A stretch of 64,000 nucleotides of DNA from a virus: positions 1 through 64,000 of the IMG/VR virus record IMGVR_UViG_3300029258_001308; one strand, written 5' to 3'. A model generated the notes under the pieces. It had not been told where the DNA came from and searched no databases. It saw nothing but the letters and a program-made list of their open reading frames with translations. Both the position numbers and the translations under genes were made by a program. Shown piece by piece: positions 1-8,019 of this stretch (position 1 is its first letter; every line of letters starts with the position of its first letter).

Positions 1-1430
1 CATCGCGTAGGCGCTCACGAACCCCTGGAAGATGCAGTCGGTGACCTCGGAATTGATCGAGGAGAGCATGAGCGCCACGCCCGTGCCCCTGCCCTCGAAT
101 GTACAGTTTCGCCAGACGCAGATCGTTCCGTTGTGCAGATAGTTTGACCCTGGCCAGTAGGCCACGTGGTCTACATTTGTGAAGCGGCAGGTATCTACAG
201 ACAAAGCCGCGTCATAGTTGTACGTGATCCCGCGGGCTCCAGAACCGTTGGGAGTATCGAAGGTACAGCGTTCGATCCTGTTCATCCGCGTACTGACCAG
301 ACTCAGGCAACCTGCTCCGCTCATCGCATCGTCAAAGGCGCAGTCGTGGATCCAAGTATGCCAAGCATACGCCAGCTTCACCTGTTCGGCAGGGCCGCCC
401 GAGAAATGGAGATCATCCAGCTCGACAACGTCATTAACCCCGCTCCACGTCTTCAGGAGCGTGGCGCTCGCGCTGCCCGTGACCTTGAGGTGACGCAGCA
501 CGAAGCCGTCGCAGTTGATGTAGAGCCCGTTGGTTCCGCCGGCCGCAGCGAGAATCATGTCGTCGCGGTCGTCATCGGGATCGCCCTCGATGACGAGCTG
601 GTAGCACTTGCCGGCGGCGGGGTTCAGGGAGGCGTTCGGGGTGATGTCGTTCTCGGTGTGGGTGCCCGCGAAGATGCGGATGTACTGCGAGGCGGCGAAC
701 TCCGTGGAGCCCTGGTCGGTCCAGAGCTGATCCAAGGCGCCCTGGACCGTGGTCCAGGCGTCGTAGATGTCGAGGTCGTCGGTGTCGAGCCAGTTGGCGA
801 GGCTGCCCTCGAGGGTGACTGTGGTGTTGTCGTGGCTGACGATTGCCCGCGTCTCGGCGCGCGTGGCGTTCGTGACGTAGCCGCCCTTGAAGGCGTCGGC
901 CGTGCCGAGGCCGCCGGTGGTGAGCGTGACCACCTGCCCGGCCGGGGCTCCAGACTGAGTGTCGTTGTTGTGAGTCGGGGCGGCCTTGACAGCGTAGTAG
1001 CCGGTGCCGGTGTGGGCGATGTTGACCGGCAGCGCCTTCTTCAGCAGCCGCATTCGGAGAGAGGCCATCTCGATCTTGAAGCGCGCGGCCTCTGCCGCCT
1101 CCTCGTTCGGCTGCTCGGTCGGGTCGAGCTCCAGGTCGGCGAGGGTGGTGGTGCCTTCGAGCGAGGGCCAGAGCGCGCCCCACTCGTCTTCGTCGGTGAC
1201 CGGGACCAGCGCGCCCCGCTCCACCTTGACCCGGCGCTTTCGGACGAGCTGGAGCATGGCCGCACTGAGGGCGAACCGCTTGCAGCGCCAGAAGCCCCGG
1301 CGATGAGCTGCGCCCGGTCGGGGGCCTCCAGGACGCGCGTCTCGCCGTCCTCGCCGACCTGCCACGAGGGCGCGGACTGGTAGGTGACGTAGACGTTTGT
1401 CTTCTCGATGGGTTCGGCTACTATCGGCAT
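1..1430 (-). CDS. tail spike/fibre, parallel beta-helix; partial and frameshifted
   Basis: Probable receptor-binding or glycan-cleaving tail spike. The frame opens at ATG 1430 (MPIVAEPIEK) and runs 44 residues. A one-base shift in the C/G run at about 1294-1301 is then needed to enter the frame that stays open to the left edge. That second frame has the look of a right-handed parallel beta-helix: short strands with turns repeating as DCAFDD, RCTFDT, TCRFTN, NCTFEG and DCIFQG. An N-terminal segment of roughly 90 residues after the shift (FWRCKRFALSAAML onward) may attach it to the virion. The gene is the last visible one of the leftward late operon. The break looks like a lost C (GCCCGGGG read as GCCGGGG) rather than a classic slippery site. 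No catalytic residues can be assigned. The fold call is fairly secure; enzymatic activity is unknown. Confidence 0.7.
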
Positions 1431-1494
1431 CTACAAACTCCTGTCCTCGAAGTCAGTCAGCTCGACCACGGTCTGCCCCGGAGCCGCGAGGCCC

Positions 1495-1749
1495 TCAGCG
1501 ATCTTGCTTCGAGTAGTCCTTGACAACGGTCGGCACCCCGGTCTCGGGGTCCGGCTCGCCGAGATGCTGACCTGATTCGTACATCTCCCTCAGGTCCAGA
1601 TCGTCGGCGATGTCGTTGAGACGCACCGGCACGAAGGTCGGCGGTCTCTCCCGTCGCCCCCAGTTGTGCGAGACCGGCCGCTGGTCAATGACCTCGCCTC
1701 GCCTATCGCCCTCTCTTGCGAGGACAAGAAGCTTCACGTCTTTCGCCAT
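1495..1749 (-). CDS. small phage protein, possible C-terminal frameshift
   Basis: An 84-residue protein (MAKDVKLLVL...) with a good ribosome site (GGAGG) before ATG 1749. I do not recognise the family. After its stop, a neighbouring frame continues for about 24 sensible residues (SKIAEGLAAPGQTVVELTDF) and ends with a TAG at 1431-1433, directly against the ATG of the tail spike gene. That tight junction suggests the true protein may end at 1431 and that one base near 1503-1510 is extra. It sits between a membrane protein and the tail spike, so a virion-assembly role is possible but unproven. Confidence 0.55.
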   Translation of the reverse strand: MAKDVKLLVLAREGDRRGEVIDQRPVSHNWGRRERPPTFVPVRLNDIADDLDLREMYESGQHLGEPDPETGVPTVVKDYSKQDR

Positions 1750-1751
1750 GA

Positions 1752-2138
1752 CTACGGTCCTCCGTTGTCAGGTAGCGCCCGGAGTATCTCGTCTAGCTTC
1801 TCGTCTTGAGTCTGCTGGACGGTGCGGATACTGTCGACGTCCTTCTCGATGTCAGAGACGTCATCGCTCACGCCATTGATCGAGCCCTTGATCTCGATCA
1901 CGGCCTTCTCGTTCCCGGTGATGCGTTCGTCCTGGCGTGACTGCTGAGAGTGGAACCAGATCATCACAGCCGCCGTAGTAGCGATCGCGAAGAACAGCCA
2001 TCCCGCTATCTTGACCAGGGTGTCAGCCGTGAACCCGTTGCGTCGAGGCGACTCGACTATGGACGAGCTCACCGGCTCATGAGCCATGGCTGGAGTTACG
2101 TCCCCTGCCATGTCAGCGGTAGTATCCAGGTCGGGCAT
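1752..2138 (-). CDS. single-pass membrane protein with coiled coil
   Basis: 128 residues. Residues about 41-62 (IAGWLFFAIATTAAVMIWF) form one transmembrane helix. The C-terminal half is a heptad-like helix (IKGSINGVSDDVSDIEKDVD) that probably forms a coiled coil. The topology could fit a holin-associated or spanin-like protein, but no family signature is visible. It is translationally close to its neighbours, with 3 nt from the upstream stop to ATG 2138. Position next to the tail spike gene is compatible with a late lysis role. That role is inference only. Confidence 0.55.
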   Translation of the reverse strand: MPDLDTTADMAGDVTPAMAHEPVSSSIVESPRRNGFTADTLVKIAGWLFFAIATTAAVMIWFHSQQSRQDERITGNEKAVIEIKGSINGVSDDVSDIEKDVDSIRTVQQTQDEKLDEILRALPDNGGP

Positions 2139-2141
2139 CGA

Positions 2142-2447
2142 TTAGAGCTCGAGCCTGACCGTCGGCGTACCCGCAGCTGCGATCAGGGTGAGGACCCGAA
2201 CGCCGCTCTCACCGGGCTTCCGGTTCTCGTAGACGTAGTCCTCTCCCTCATCGGCCGACGGATACTTGTCCGCATCGGCCACGACCTCGCGATCCTTCGA
2301 GATGAAGACCTCGCCACCCGAGCTCGCGGGGTTCTTGATCCGGAAGAAATCCACCGGTCTCCCGAGGTCCACTACCTGTGGAGAAGTCGAGAGCGCGATG
2401 TCTCGGCCGTTCCACCCGTCGTCTCTTGCCAGCACTATATCAGCCAA
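2142..2447 (-). CDS. small beta-rich virion-type protein
   Basis: 101 residues starting with TTG at 2447, chosen because a near-perfect ribosome site (AAGGAGG) lies 5 nt upstream. The sequence is rich in beta-forming residues (VDFFRIKNP, GEVFISKDRE, RVLTLIAAAGT) and has no charged tails. It resembles the small single-domain sheets that phages use as decoration or fibre-attachment proteins. I do not recognise a named family. Its place between terminase and tail spike supports a structural role, as inference. Confidence 0.5.
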   Translation of the reverse strand: MADIVLARDDGWNGRDIALSTSPQVVDLGRPVDFFRIKNPASSGGEVFISKDREVVADADKYPSADEGEDYVYENRKPGESGVRVLTLIAAAGTPTVRLEL

Positions 2448-2539
2448 GGGTTACCTCCTTCTATCATCAGCCCAGCTCTGATACATCAGCGACGTCTCGG
2501 ACTTACAGGTCCCTGGTCGGTCCCCGGCCGCTTCCCCAG

Positions 2540-2818
2540 TTAGGTCTCGGCTGGAGGCACGTACTCGTTCGGCTCCTCGTCGGGCCTTCTCCAGTAGTTG
2601 CCGTGAACCTTGGCGGACTCCTTGTGCATGATAGAAGTCAGTCTCTCGATCTGCCTACCGTACTCATCGGTGCTACCCTCGTTCGGGTCCACGATGACTA
2701 GGTTGATGCAGTGAGTGCAGCCTCCATGTACACAAGTCACCAACGCGTTCTGCGGCTTGCCCTTCGAGTCGTGGAACACTACGTGCTCGCCAACTCTGAC
2801 CTTCCTGTCGTCGCCCAT
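2540..2818 (-). CDS. conserved small phage protein, SH3/KOW-like
   Basis: 92 residues. It opens with a KOW-like strand pattern (KVRVGEHVVFHDSKGK) followed by CVHGGCTHCINLV, which carries three Cys and two His, and then YGRQIERLTSIMHKES. The ending HGNYWRRPDE is typical of small conserved proteins of unknown function found near terminase genes in many phages. The ATG at 2818 follows a GGGAGG site. Metal binding through the Cys/His cluster is possible. No function is assigned. Confidence 0.55.
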   Translation of the reverse strand: MGDDRKVRVGEHVVFHDSKGKPQNALVTCVHGGCTHCINLVIVDPNEGSTDEYGRQIERLTSIMHKESAKVHGNYWRRPDEEPNEYVPPAET

Positions 2819-2859
2819 GTATCATCACCTCCCTTCGGGCTTAGACCTTGTCTCGTACT

Positions 2860-3309
2860 CTACTTCGCCCCGAGCTCGAGGATGAAGTGATCCTCGGCTC
2901 CCTCTGTCTCGTTGAGTTCCACGCCGGGGAAGACCGCGTACTCGGCCTGCCAGCGGGTCTTCGCCGAGACGTAGGCGCGGACGGTCGTGGCTGTGACCCC
3001 GTCATCGTCCACGCACTCCGTGTCAGGACCGACATGCTGCCGGGCCACCCCGATGACCTTGTCGTCGAGATGGAGGATCAGGCAGCGATCGTCCGCGTGG
3101 AGTATCTGCTTGTTCTCGTACTCCTCGGCCAGGAGACGGCAGCCCACGCATCCCGGGAGACTGGGGCCCGTGGGAGCAGCCGCCAGCTCGGCATCCGTGG
3201 TCACGTCTTTCCTCGCCACCGACTTCTTCTCCTTCTTGGTGGCCTTCTTCTTCCCGGTCTTCTTTTTCTTGCTACTCTTCTTCGCCGGGGCCTTCTTTTT
3301 CTTGGCCAT
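2860..3309 (-). CDS. Lys-rich protein with CxxC pair
   Basis: 149 residues from ATG 3309, preferred over an upstream in-frame ATG because GAGAGGAGG sits just ahead of it. Residues 1-35 are almost all Lys, Ala, Ser and Thr (MAKKKKAPAKKSSKKKKTGK), the kind of tail that binds nucleic acid or acidic partners. The remainder is a mixed alpha/beta domain beginning LPGCVGCRLL, perhaps a zinc site, and ending acidic. Family unknown. Its start codon lies inside the 3' end of the preceding small gene. Confidence 0.6.
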   Translation of the reverse strand: MAKKKKAPAKKSSKKKKTGKKKATKKEKKSVARKDVTTDAELAAAPTGPSLPGCVGCRLLAEEYENKQILHADDRCLILHLDDKVIGVARQHVGPDTECVDDDGVTATTVRAYVSAKTRWQAEYAVFPGVELNETEGAEDHFILELGAK

Positions 3310-3481
3310 CGGACTTCCTCCTCTCAACTTGGAACTGACAGCCAATGATCTTGGCCGCCAGCCACATGAACCAGACCCCGAGTCTCAGCCGGAGTCGAAG
3401 CTTCCACAAAGAACGAAAGACGAAGGGAACAATGACCGTAATCTTGGCCTCTGTAGTTCGTCTTCCATTCATCAGTCTCAT
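3272..3481 (-). CDS. small basic, possibly membrane-associated protein
   Basis: 69 residues. The ATG overlaps the terminase stop as ATGA, the usual coupling in this genome, which is the main reason to accept it. The middle (VIVPFVFRSLWKLRLRLRLG, then VWFMWLAAKIIGC) alternates hydrophobic and Arg/Lys-rich stretches and could lie on a membrane. The tail overlaps the start of the next gene. No family is recognised. It could be a chance frame, but the start-stop overlap argues against that. Confidence 0.4.
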   Translation of the reverse strand: MRLMNGRRTTEAKITVIVPFVFRSLWKLRLRLRLGVWFMWLAAKIIGCQFQVERRKSDGQEKEGPGEEE

Positions 3482-4893
3482 ACCGAGAACACTTCCAGGT
3501 CTATTTCCTCGTCCTCGGGAGACGCGTTCTCGTCCACGGCGAAGGTCAAAGCCAGCGCGTCTCCTCGGTCTGGCGACCTGCCGAGCTTCTCCTTGATGTC
3601 CTCTTTCTTCTCGATCTTGATCTGGCCGCGAGAGGTGTGACCGTACTCGGTGACGATGAGATCAGCGATCAGTCTCTCGTCGTCCGGGATGGCAATGCCG
3701 ATCCCCTCTGGACCGAAAGCCTCTCGGCATCTCCAGTAACACTCGGCTCTCTTGTTCAGGAACTCGCCTGGGTCGTCGGCTGCTTCACCGAAGTTCACGG
3801 GCACGATATCGAAGCCGTGTTCACGGAGGCCATCAGAGACACCGTGTCCGATGCCTATGTCGTCGATGAATACGAATCTAGGGTTAGCGCCCGTCTCTTC
3901 TATGAGGCGCTTGGTACGGCCGACTGTTTCGGTAGTAGTCAGCTGGCGGGAGTTGTACGTCACTCCTATGAGTTCCTCGACTAGGCGGCCACGCCTGACG
4001 CACCACGTTGTCTCGTCACCGGAGAACTTGGCGACGTCAACCCCGATGCGAACTTCGTTGGTGGGGTTCTGGGACTCGTATCTCTCGATGGCATCCTTGA
4101 TCCACCCTCGAGGAACAAGGCCGAACTCGGAGATGTTGGGGAACTCGCCCATGACTCGAGACATGAAGAGCGGAGACGTCGCGCCCCACGCTGCCTTCTT
4201 CTCGTCGCACCACTCCTTAGTGGCGAGAGCCATGTTACCTGACTCCGCGGCTTCGTAGGAGGAGATCGCGATCTTCTGCCAGAGGGGAGAGTTGAAGCAG
4301 TCGTGAAACTGACCGACGGGGGCGAGAGGATTGCCGATGGCAACCCACCGAGTGTGCGGACCTGACATGGAACCTTCGGCCGCTTCCCAGATCTTCCTCT
4401 CGACACCGAAGGCCTCGTCGAACACGAACAAGACGTGCTCCTGGTGCACGCCCTGGAAGTTCACGGCCTTGTTGGTAGAGACGCCGATCGCGTACCACCC
4501 GGGCTTGACGTGGAGCCGAGTGGTAAGGAGTTCACCCCCGAGATAGACGTTATGGTCCTGAGCCTTGTCGTAGGCGATGGCTATCTCGTCCCAGAGAATG
4601 TCTCGGACCTGCCGGAGGGTTGGCGCGGTCGTGACGATCTTGGACGGCCGGAATGAGAATAGGAACCATAGCACTAAGCGCGCGACGGTCCAAGACTTCC
4701 CTACTTTATGGCCGGAGCGTACGGCGACCCGGGGGTGGTCGCGTACCGCGTTCATCACTTCGACTTGACGAGGCCATGGCTTCTCGCCAAGGACTTGCTC
4801 ACACCACCAGGCGGGGTTCTTTTGGAACCGGAGGAAGAGACGAGCTAGCTTCTGCTCGTCAGTCTCAGGTCTTGTCTTCGTCGCCGTCAGCAT
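3478..4893 (-). CDS. terL: terminase large subunit
   Basis: 471 residues, normal length for the DNA-packaging motor. The N-terminal ATPase has Walker A at about 59-68 (RSGHKVGKSW) and Walker B at 154-160 (VLFVFDE). The C-terminal RNase H-like nuclease has the first Asp at about 286 (GVDVAKFSGDE), a second acidic pair near 344 (FIDDIGIGHG) and a third site near 446 (SPDRGDALA). It cuts concatemeric phage DNA and pumps it into the prohead through the portal. The start overlaps the end of the small-subunit gene by 29 nt, so the two are translated together. Confidence 0.95.
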   Translation of the reverse strand: MLTATKTRPETDEQKLARLFLRFQKNPAWWCEQVLGEKPWPRQVEVMNAVRDHPRVAVRSGHKVGKSWTVARLVLWFLFSFRPSKIVTTAPTLRQVRDILWDEIAIAYDKAQDHNVYLGGELLTTRLHVKPGWYAIGVSTNKAVNFQGVHQEHVLFVFDEAFGVERKIWEAAEGSMSGPHTRWVAIGNPLAPVGQFHDCFNSPLWQKIAISSYEAAESGNMALATKEWCDEKKAAWGATSPLFMSRVMGEFPNISEFGLVPRGWIKDAIERYESQNPTNEVRIGVDVAKFSGDETTWCVRRGRLVEELIGVTYNSRQLTTTETVGRTKRLIEETGANPRFVFIDDIGIGHGVSDGLREHGFDIVPVNFGEAADDPGEFLNKRAECYWRCREAFGPEGIGIAIPDDERLIADLIVTEYGHTSRGQIKIEKKEDIKEKLGRSPDRGDALALTFAVDENASPEDEEIDLEVFSV

Positions 4894-5488
4894 CGGCCGA
4901 CTTGTCCGCCATCTCGAGTAGACTAGCGAGTGTTACCTCGCCCGAGTGCTCGACCTTAGTCGGCTGTCCAACGTTCTGGGCCTTGATGAGGTTTGCCTGC
5001 ATTCCCCCAAGGGCCTTCATCACGTTATCGAGTCGACCGTCGAACATGAGGAGCAGCTCCTTGAGATCGGCTGTTTCGAACTCTACCTCAGCCTTCTCCA
5101 GAATCTTGTTGACGAAGTTGGAGAACTTCCGGGTGAGCTGGAGCACGGTGTACGACGCAATCTCGAGGTCCACGTTGGGCCCCCTGATCTCCTCGAGGAG
5201 GATGTCGTCCACGCGCTTACGGTTGGCCCAGTTCAGGTCCTTTCGCCACTCGCCGATGGTAGCAGCAGCGACACCGATCAGCTCACCGACCTCCTGATCC
5301 GTCTTGCCCCTCTTGAACAAACGATAGGCACCTTCCCGAACCTCGGGAGGGTACCCCCTCTGACCATGTGGCTTGTTCTCAGGCGCAGCCTTCTTGCGCT
5401 TGGGCTTCTTGACCGAGAGCTTCTTGCTCTTGGTCTTCGCCTTGCGCTTGGGCTTCGCCTTCTTGGGTTTGTTCTTACTCTTCGCCAT
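4865..5488 (-). CDS. terS: terminase small subunit-like DNA-binding protein
   Basis: 207 residues from ATG 5488. A longer frame from TTG 5542 would begin upstream of the likely promoter, so the shorter start is preferred. Residues 1-40 are a Lys-rich tail. A helix-turn-helix follows (YPPEVREGAYRLFKRGKTDQ, then EVGELIGVAAATIGEWRKDL), as in small terminases that recognise pac or cos DNA. The C-terminal half is helical and would support ring assembly. Position directly before terL and overlap with it make the assignment likely. The highly basic N-terminus is unusual for this family. Confidence 0.75.
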   Translation of the reverse strand: MAKSKNKPKKAKPKRKAKTKSKKLSVKKPKRKKAAPENKPHGQRGYPPEVREGAYRLFKRGKTDQEVGELIGVAAATIGEWRKDLNWANRKRVDDILLEEIRGPNVDLEIASYTVLQLTRKFSNFVNKILEKAEVEFETADLKELLLMFDGRLDNVMKALGGMQANLIKAQNVGQPTKVEHSGEVTLASLLEMADKSADADGDEDKT

Positions 5489-5510
5489 AGCTGCGTCTTC
5501 CAAGCCCCTA

Positions 5511-5539
5511 ATTATATAAGGGGAACGCAGGTTTGTCCA
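5511..5539 (-). promoter_or_regulatory. leftward promoter before the terminase genes
   Basis: Reading leftward, TGGACA (5539-5534) is separated by exactly 17 nt from a perfect TATAAT (5516-5511). It lies in the short gap between the DHH gene and the small terminase start, giving a leader of about 16 nt. The same form recurs at other sites in this window, which strengthens the call. Confidence 0.65.
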
Positions 5540-5577
5540 CAACTTTTATATGCACGGTTTTCGCGGCGAGCTGCGTT

Positions 5578-6459
5578 CTACGAAGGCCTTACGATGTCGC
5601 CCGTGGGACACAGAAACGCCTGGAGCTGGTCAGTCTGGTACCCGGCTGCTCCCTTGTGACCACCCCCGCCGTTGTCCTTGGCGATGAGAGACACGTCGAC
5701 ACTGGCCGAGTACAGCGAGATGGTCCACTGCTTGCCGTCCCAGTAGAAGGGGCAGAGAATGTCGTAGCCTTCCCGCAGAGCCCCGGTCAACGATCCTGGG
5801 CCCCCGAATCCTTCCGATCCGCAGAAGGCCAGGTTCATGGCCAGGACCTTGTAACCCGCGAGCTCGGTCTCGAACGCGATCTTCCTGTAGTTCTCGAAGT
5901 ACTTGGTCCTGTAGCCCACGATCGTGCGTCCCATCTCGAGCACGGTCGAGACCATGGAAGAGTCCGTCCACCCGATGAGCTCGTCCCATATCCGCGCCTC
6001 AGGAGCGTGCTCCCACATCTCGAGGCCGGCATGGAAGAAGGCGGACTCGTCCCCATGCTTCCACGTCCAGGTGTCCCGGTCCGAGATCAGAGCCAAGGCT
6101 CGCGGGACCTCCAGCGTCTTCTCGAAGAAGCGGTAGGCCAAGACGCAGCCAGCGTCCCCGTCGCTAGCACGGATGCCGTCCAGCTTCTCCCAGGGAGTCC
6201 CGATGGCCCGGTCGTACGAGGTCTTGTGATGGTCGATCCAGATGATGTCCTTCGTTCTCTTCATCAGAGCGATACGATCATCGTCCTTCTGAAACGAGAA
6301 GTCCACGATGAACACCTTCTCACCCAGAGCCACCTGGTGATGAGGGACCGGGTCAGCATATCGCATCGGGATGCACTTGATGTCCTCGCTCCCCGAGAAC
6401 CTCCGCACCACGGCAGCAGCAGCTCGACCATCCTGGTCATCGTGATAGAAGCAGATCAT
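5578..6459 (-). CDS. DHH-family phosphoesterase (NrnB-like)
   Basis: 293 residues from ATG 6459, preceded by GGAGGG. Motifs of the DHH/DHHA1 superfamily are clear: FYHDDQDGRAAAAVV at the N-terminus, IDHHKTS in the middle and GGGGHKGAAGY near the C-terminus. Members are metal-dependent hydrolases acting on oligoribonucleotides, cyclic dinucleotides or ssDNA. The length fits the NrnB-type oligoribonuclease group rather than RecJ. In the phage it could degrade short RNA to recycle nucleotides or destroy host second messengers. The substrate cannot be told from the sequence. Confidence 0.8.
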   Translation of the reverse strand: MICFYHDDQDGRAAAAVVRRFSGSEDIKCIPMRYADPVPHHQVALGEKVFIVDFSFQKDDDRIALMKRTKDIIWIDHHKTSYDRAIGTPWEKLDGIRASDGDAGCVLAYRFFEKTLEVPRALALISDRDTWTWKHGDESAFFHAGLEMWEHAPEARIWDELIGWTDSSMVSTVLEMGRTIVGYRTKYFENYRKIAFETELAGYKVLAMNLAFCGSEGFGGPGSLTGALREGYDILCPFYWDGKQWTISLYSASVDVSLIAKDNGGGGHKGAAGYQTDQLQAFLCPTGDIVRPS

Positions 6460-6463
6460 TGGA

Positions 6464-7147
6464 TCACCCTCCTGGTCTCTGAGACCACAAGTACTCCCCG
6501 ATCCCACCCTTCCATCTGTCTTCTAACGGGGGCAGGACTTCTTCGAAAGAAACCGAGCGAGCCTTGAGCTCCTCGGGATTATCCCAGACGAACTGGATAT
6601 AGAACTGCTCGGCACACGAGGCTTCTCTGACCCAGTAGTCCTGACGGATCAAGGTCTCGTCCATGGCCCACGCCAGGTACCCGACAAAGTCCTCGAGCAT
6701 GGTGAGAGGATGGCCGGAGACCCGGGGTGAGAAGCCGATCTCGGTAGGACCCAGCTCGAAGCATCGCCACAGATGGTCCGAGTGCGGTTCGAAGAGTTCG
6801 TGGATCGCGGCAGGGACGTCGATGTATCCTGCTTTCCCGACACGAGCCATCTCGTTCACGACGGCTACAGGGTCCTGACAGTGATTCAAGGTCTCGGAGC
6901 AGAAGACGAAGTCGAAGTGCTGATCAGGGAAGGGCATCGCCTCTCCGCGACCCTCAACGATCTTTACGCCAGGAAGCCTGATGAACGGACGGCCTCCTCT
7001 CTGCATCATGCCCTCGGGACTCTCGTTGATGTAAGGATCGAGGACATGTGTGGCCAGCTTGAAAGGATCACCCCCTCCCCCGACATCGAGTATCCTCCCA
7101 CGACCAGGAACAAGTGGGGCGCAGAGAGTGTAGGCATTGGGTCGCAC
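6464..7147 (-). CDS. class I SAM-dependent methyltransferase
   Basis: 227 residues from GTG 7147, with AAAGGATG upstream. The SAM-binding loop is visible (ILDVGGGGDPF), followed by EGRGEAMPFPDQHFDFVFCS and ETLNHCQDPVAVVNEMARVG, the usual Methyltransf_11 order. The target is unknown and could be a small molecule, a sugar or a protein. It sits ahead of the DHH gene and overlaps its ribosome site, so the two are probably co-translated. Confidence 0.75.
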   Translation of the reverse strand: MRPNAYTLCAPLVPGRGRILDVGGGGDPFKLATHVLDPYINESPEGMMQRGGRPFIRLPGVKIVEGRGEAMPFPDQHFDFVFCSETLNHCQDPVAVVNEMARVGKAGYIDVPAAIHELFEPHSDHLWRCFELGPTEIGFSPRVSGHPLTMLEDFVGYLAWAMDETLIRQDYWVREASCAEQFYIQFVWDNPEELKARSVSFEEVLPPLEDRWKGGIGEYLWSQRPGG

Positions 7148-7150
7148 AGA

Positions 7151-7663
7151 TCACATCCTTTCCACATGGACCTCGATAGAGTTCGACACGTTCGGCCTCA
7201 CCACCAGTCTCCCCTCAAGCGACCTGATCTGCAGGCCCTTCTTGTCGGGAGAGAGCGAGACCTCGATACAGTTCGAGGCAAACTTCTTCCGCTTGCCGAG
7301 AGGCTCCCCGATATGGAAGTGGATGGTGGGGTTCTTGGGAAGCAGGGCCACGGTCTTCCAGTCTGGAGTCACGACCCTCGCTACTCGGATCGTATTGGGC
7401 GGGACCTTCCTCGATACTTTCTTGGGGCGTCGTATCCTAAGCTTCTTCTTCTGCTTCCCCGCCATGGTCCGCCTCCCTCCGGTCCCAGGGTCAATACCCA
7501 GGGCACGCAGCTTCCTACGAAGCCCACGAGTCGCTTCCCTCTCCTCGTAGTATCCACAGCCCTCCTCCTTGCACAGATCGTTCCCGGTCTGCTTGTACGG
7601 ACAAGACTTCGGCTCCGAGTATACGAGCCACCGCCTGGAGTTGGTGCAGAAGGGGTGCTTCAC
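7151..7663 (-). CDS. Cys-containing basic protein, possible dual start
   Basis: 170 residues if translation starts at GTG 7663, which overlaps the upstream stop as GTGA. The first part holds a Cys cluster (PKSCPYKQTG, CKEEGCGYYEE) that may bind zinc. A second start, ATG 7465, lies in the same frame behind a very strong site (GGAGGGAGG) and would give a 104-residue basic beta-rich protein beginning MAGKQKKKLRI. Either one protein with two products, or two genes that lost the stop between them. No family recognised. Confidence 0.5.
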   Translation of the reverse strand: MKHPFCTNSRRWLVYSEPKSCPYKQTGNDLCKEEGCGYYEEREATRGLRRKLRALGIDPGTGGRRTMAGKQKKKLRIRRPKKVSRKVPPNTIRVARVVTPDWKTVALLPKNPTIHFHIGEPLGKRKKFASNCIEVSLSPDKKGLQIRSLEGRLVVRPNVSNSIEVHVERM

Positions 7664-8019
7664 CTCCCCGTTCTCCTGTGCATCTCCTTCAGCTTCTCCT
7701 CGGCCCACTCCCTGATCCGACATGACTCGCAGGTCTGACGCTCGAGATCATGGAAACAGTCGACCTGGGATATCCCCAGCCTGATCCAGTCGCACCTCAG
7801 GGTCGTGAACTCGAAGAGACAGTGCTCAGGAACCTTGGTCCTCCCGTCCCTGTCCAGCTTCATGTAGTCGAGGGCTACGCCTCGTTTCCTAGACGCCGCT
7901 GTCGCTTCCTCCATCTTCTTGTTCTGGGTGCTTCTGATCCTCCAGCTCAGGACCAGGCCCAGCAGCACTCCCGCTGCTATCGCCCCCAGCAGAATGTACA
8001 TCACCGTGTTCGGGTCCAT
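7660..8019 (-). CDS. single-pass membrane protein
   Basis: 119 residues from ATG 8019, preceded by AAAGGAG. Residues about 6-27 (VMYILLGAIAAGVLLGLVLS) are one transmembrane helix at the N-terminus, followed by a basic stop-transfer segment. The cytoplasmic part has two close Cys pairs (CDWIRLGISQVDC and CESCRIREW). Its ribosome site and start lie at the end of a 33-bp tandem repeat. Function unknown. Confidence 0.55.
   Translation of the reverse strand: MDPNTVMYILLGAIAAGVLLGLVLSWRIRSTQNKKMEEATAASRKRGVALDYMKLDRDGRTKVPEHCLFEFTTLRCDWIRLGISQVDCFHDLERQTCESCRIREWAEEKLKEMHRRTGR

Noticed and set aside
572-1183. Long reverse-strand frame of about 200 residues (Arg/His-rich) inside the tail spike
   Set aside because: It is a shadow of the beta-helix frame; the composition is extreme and it lacks a domain or ribosome site.
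166-1383. 400-residue forward frame opposite the tail spike
   Set aside because: Antisense to a clear beta-helix coding frame; the open frame results from high GC and few stop codons.
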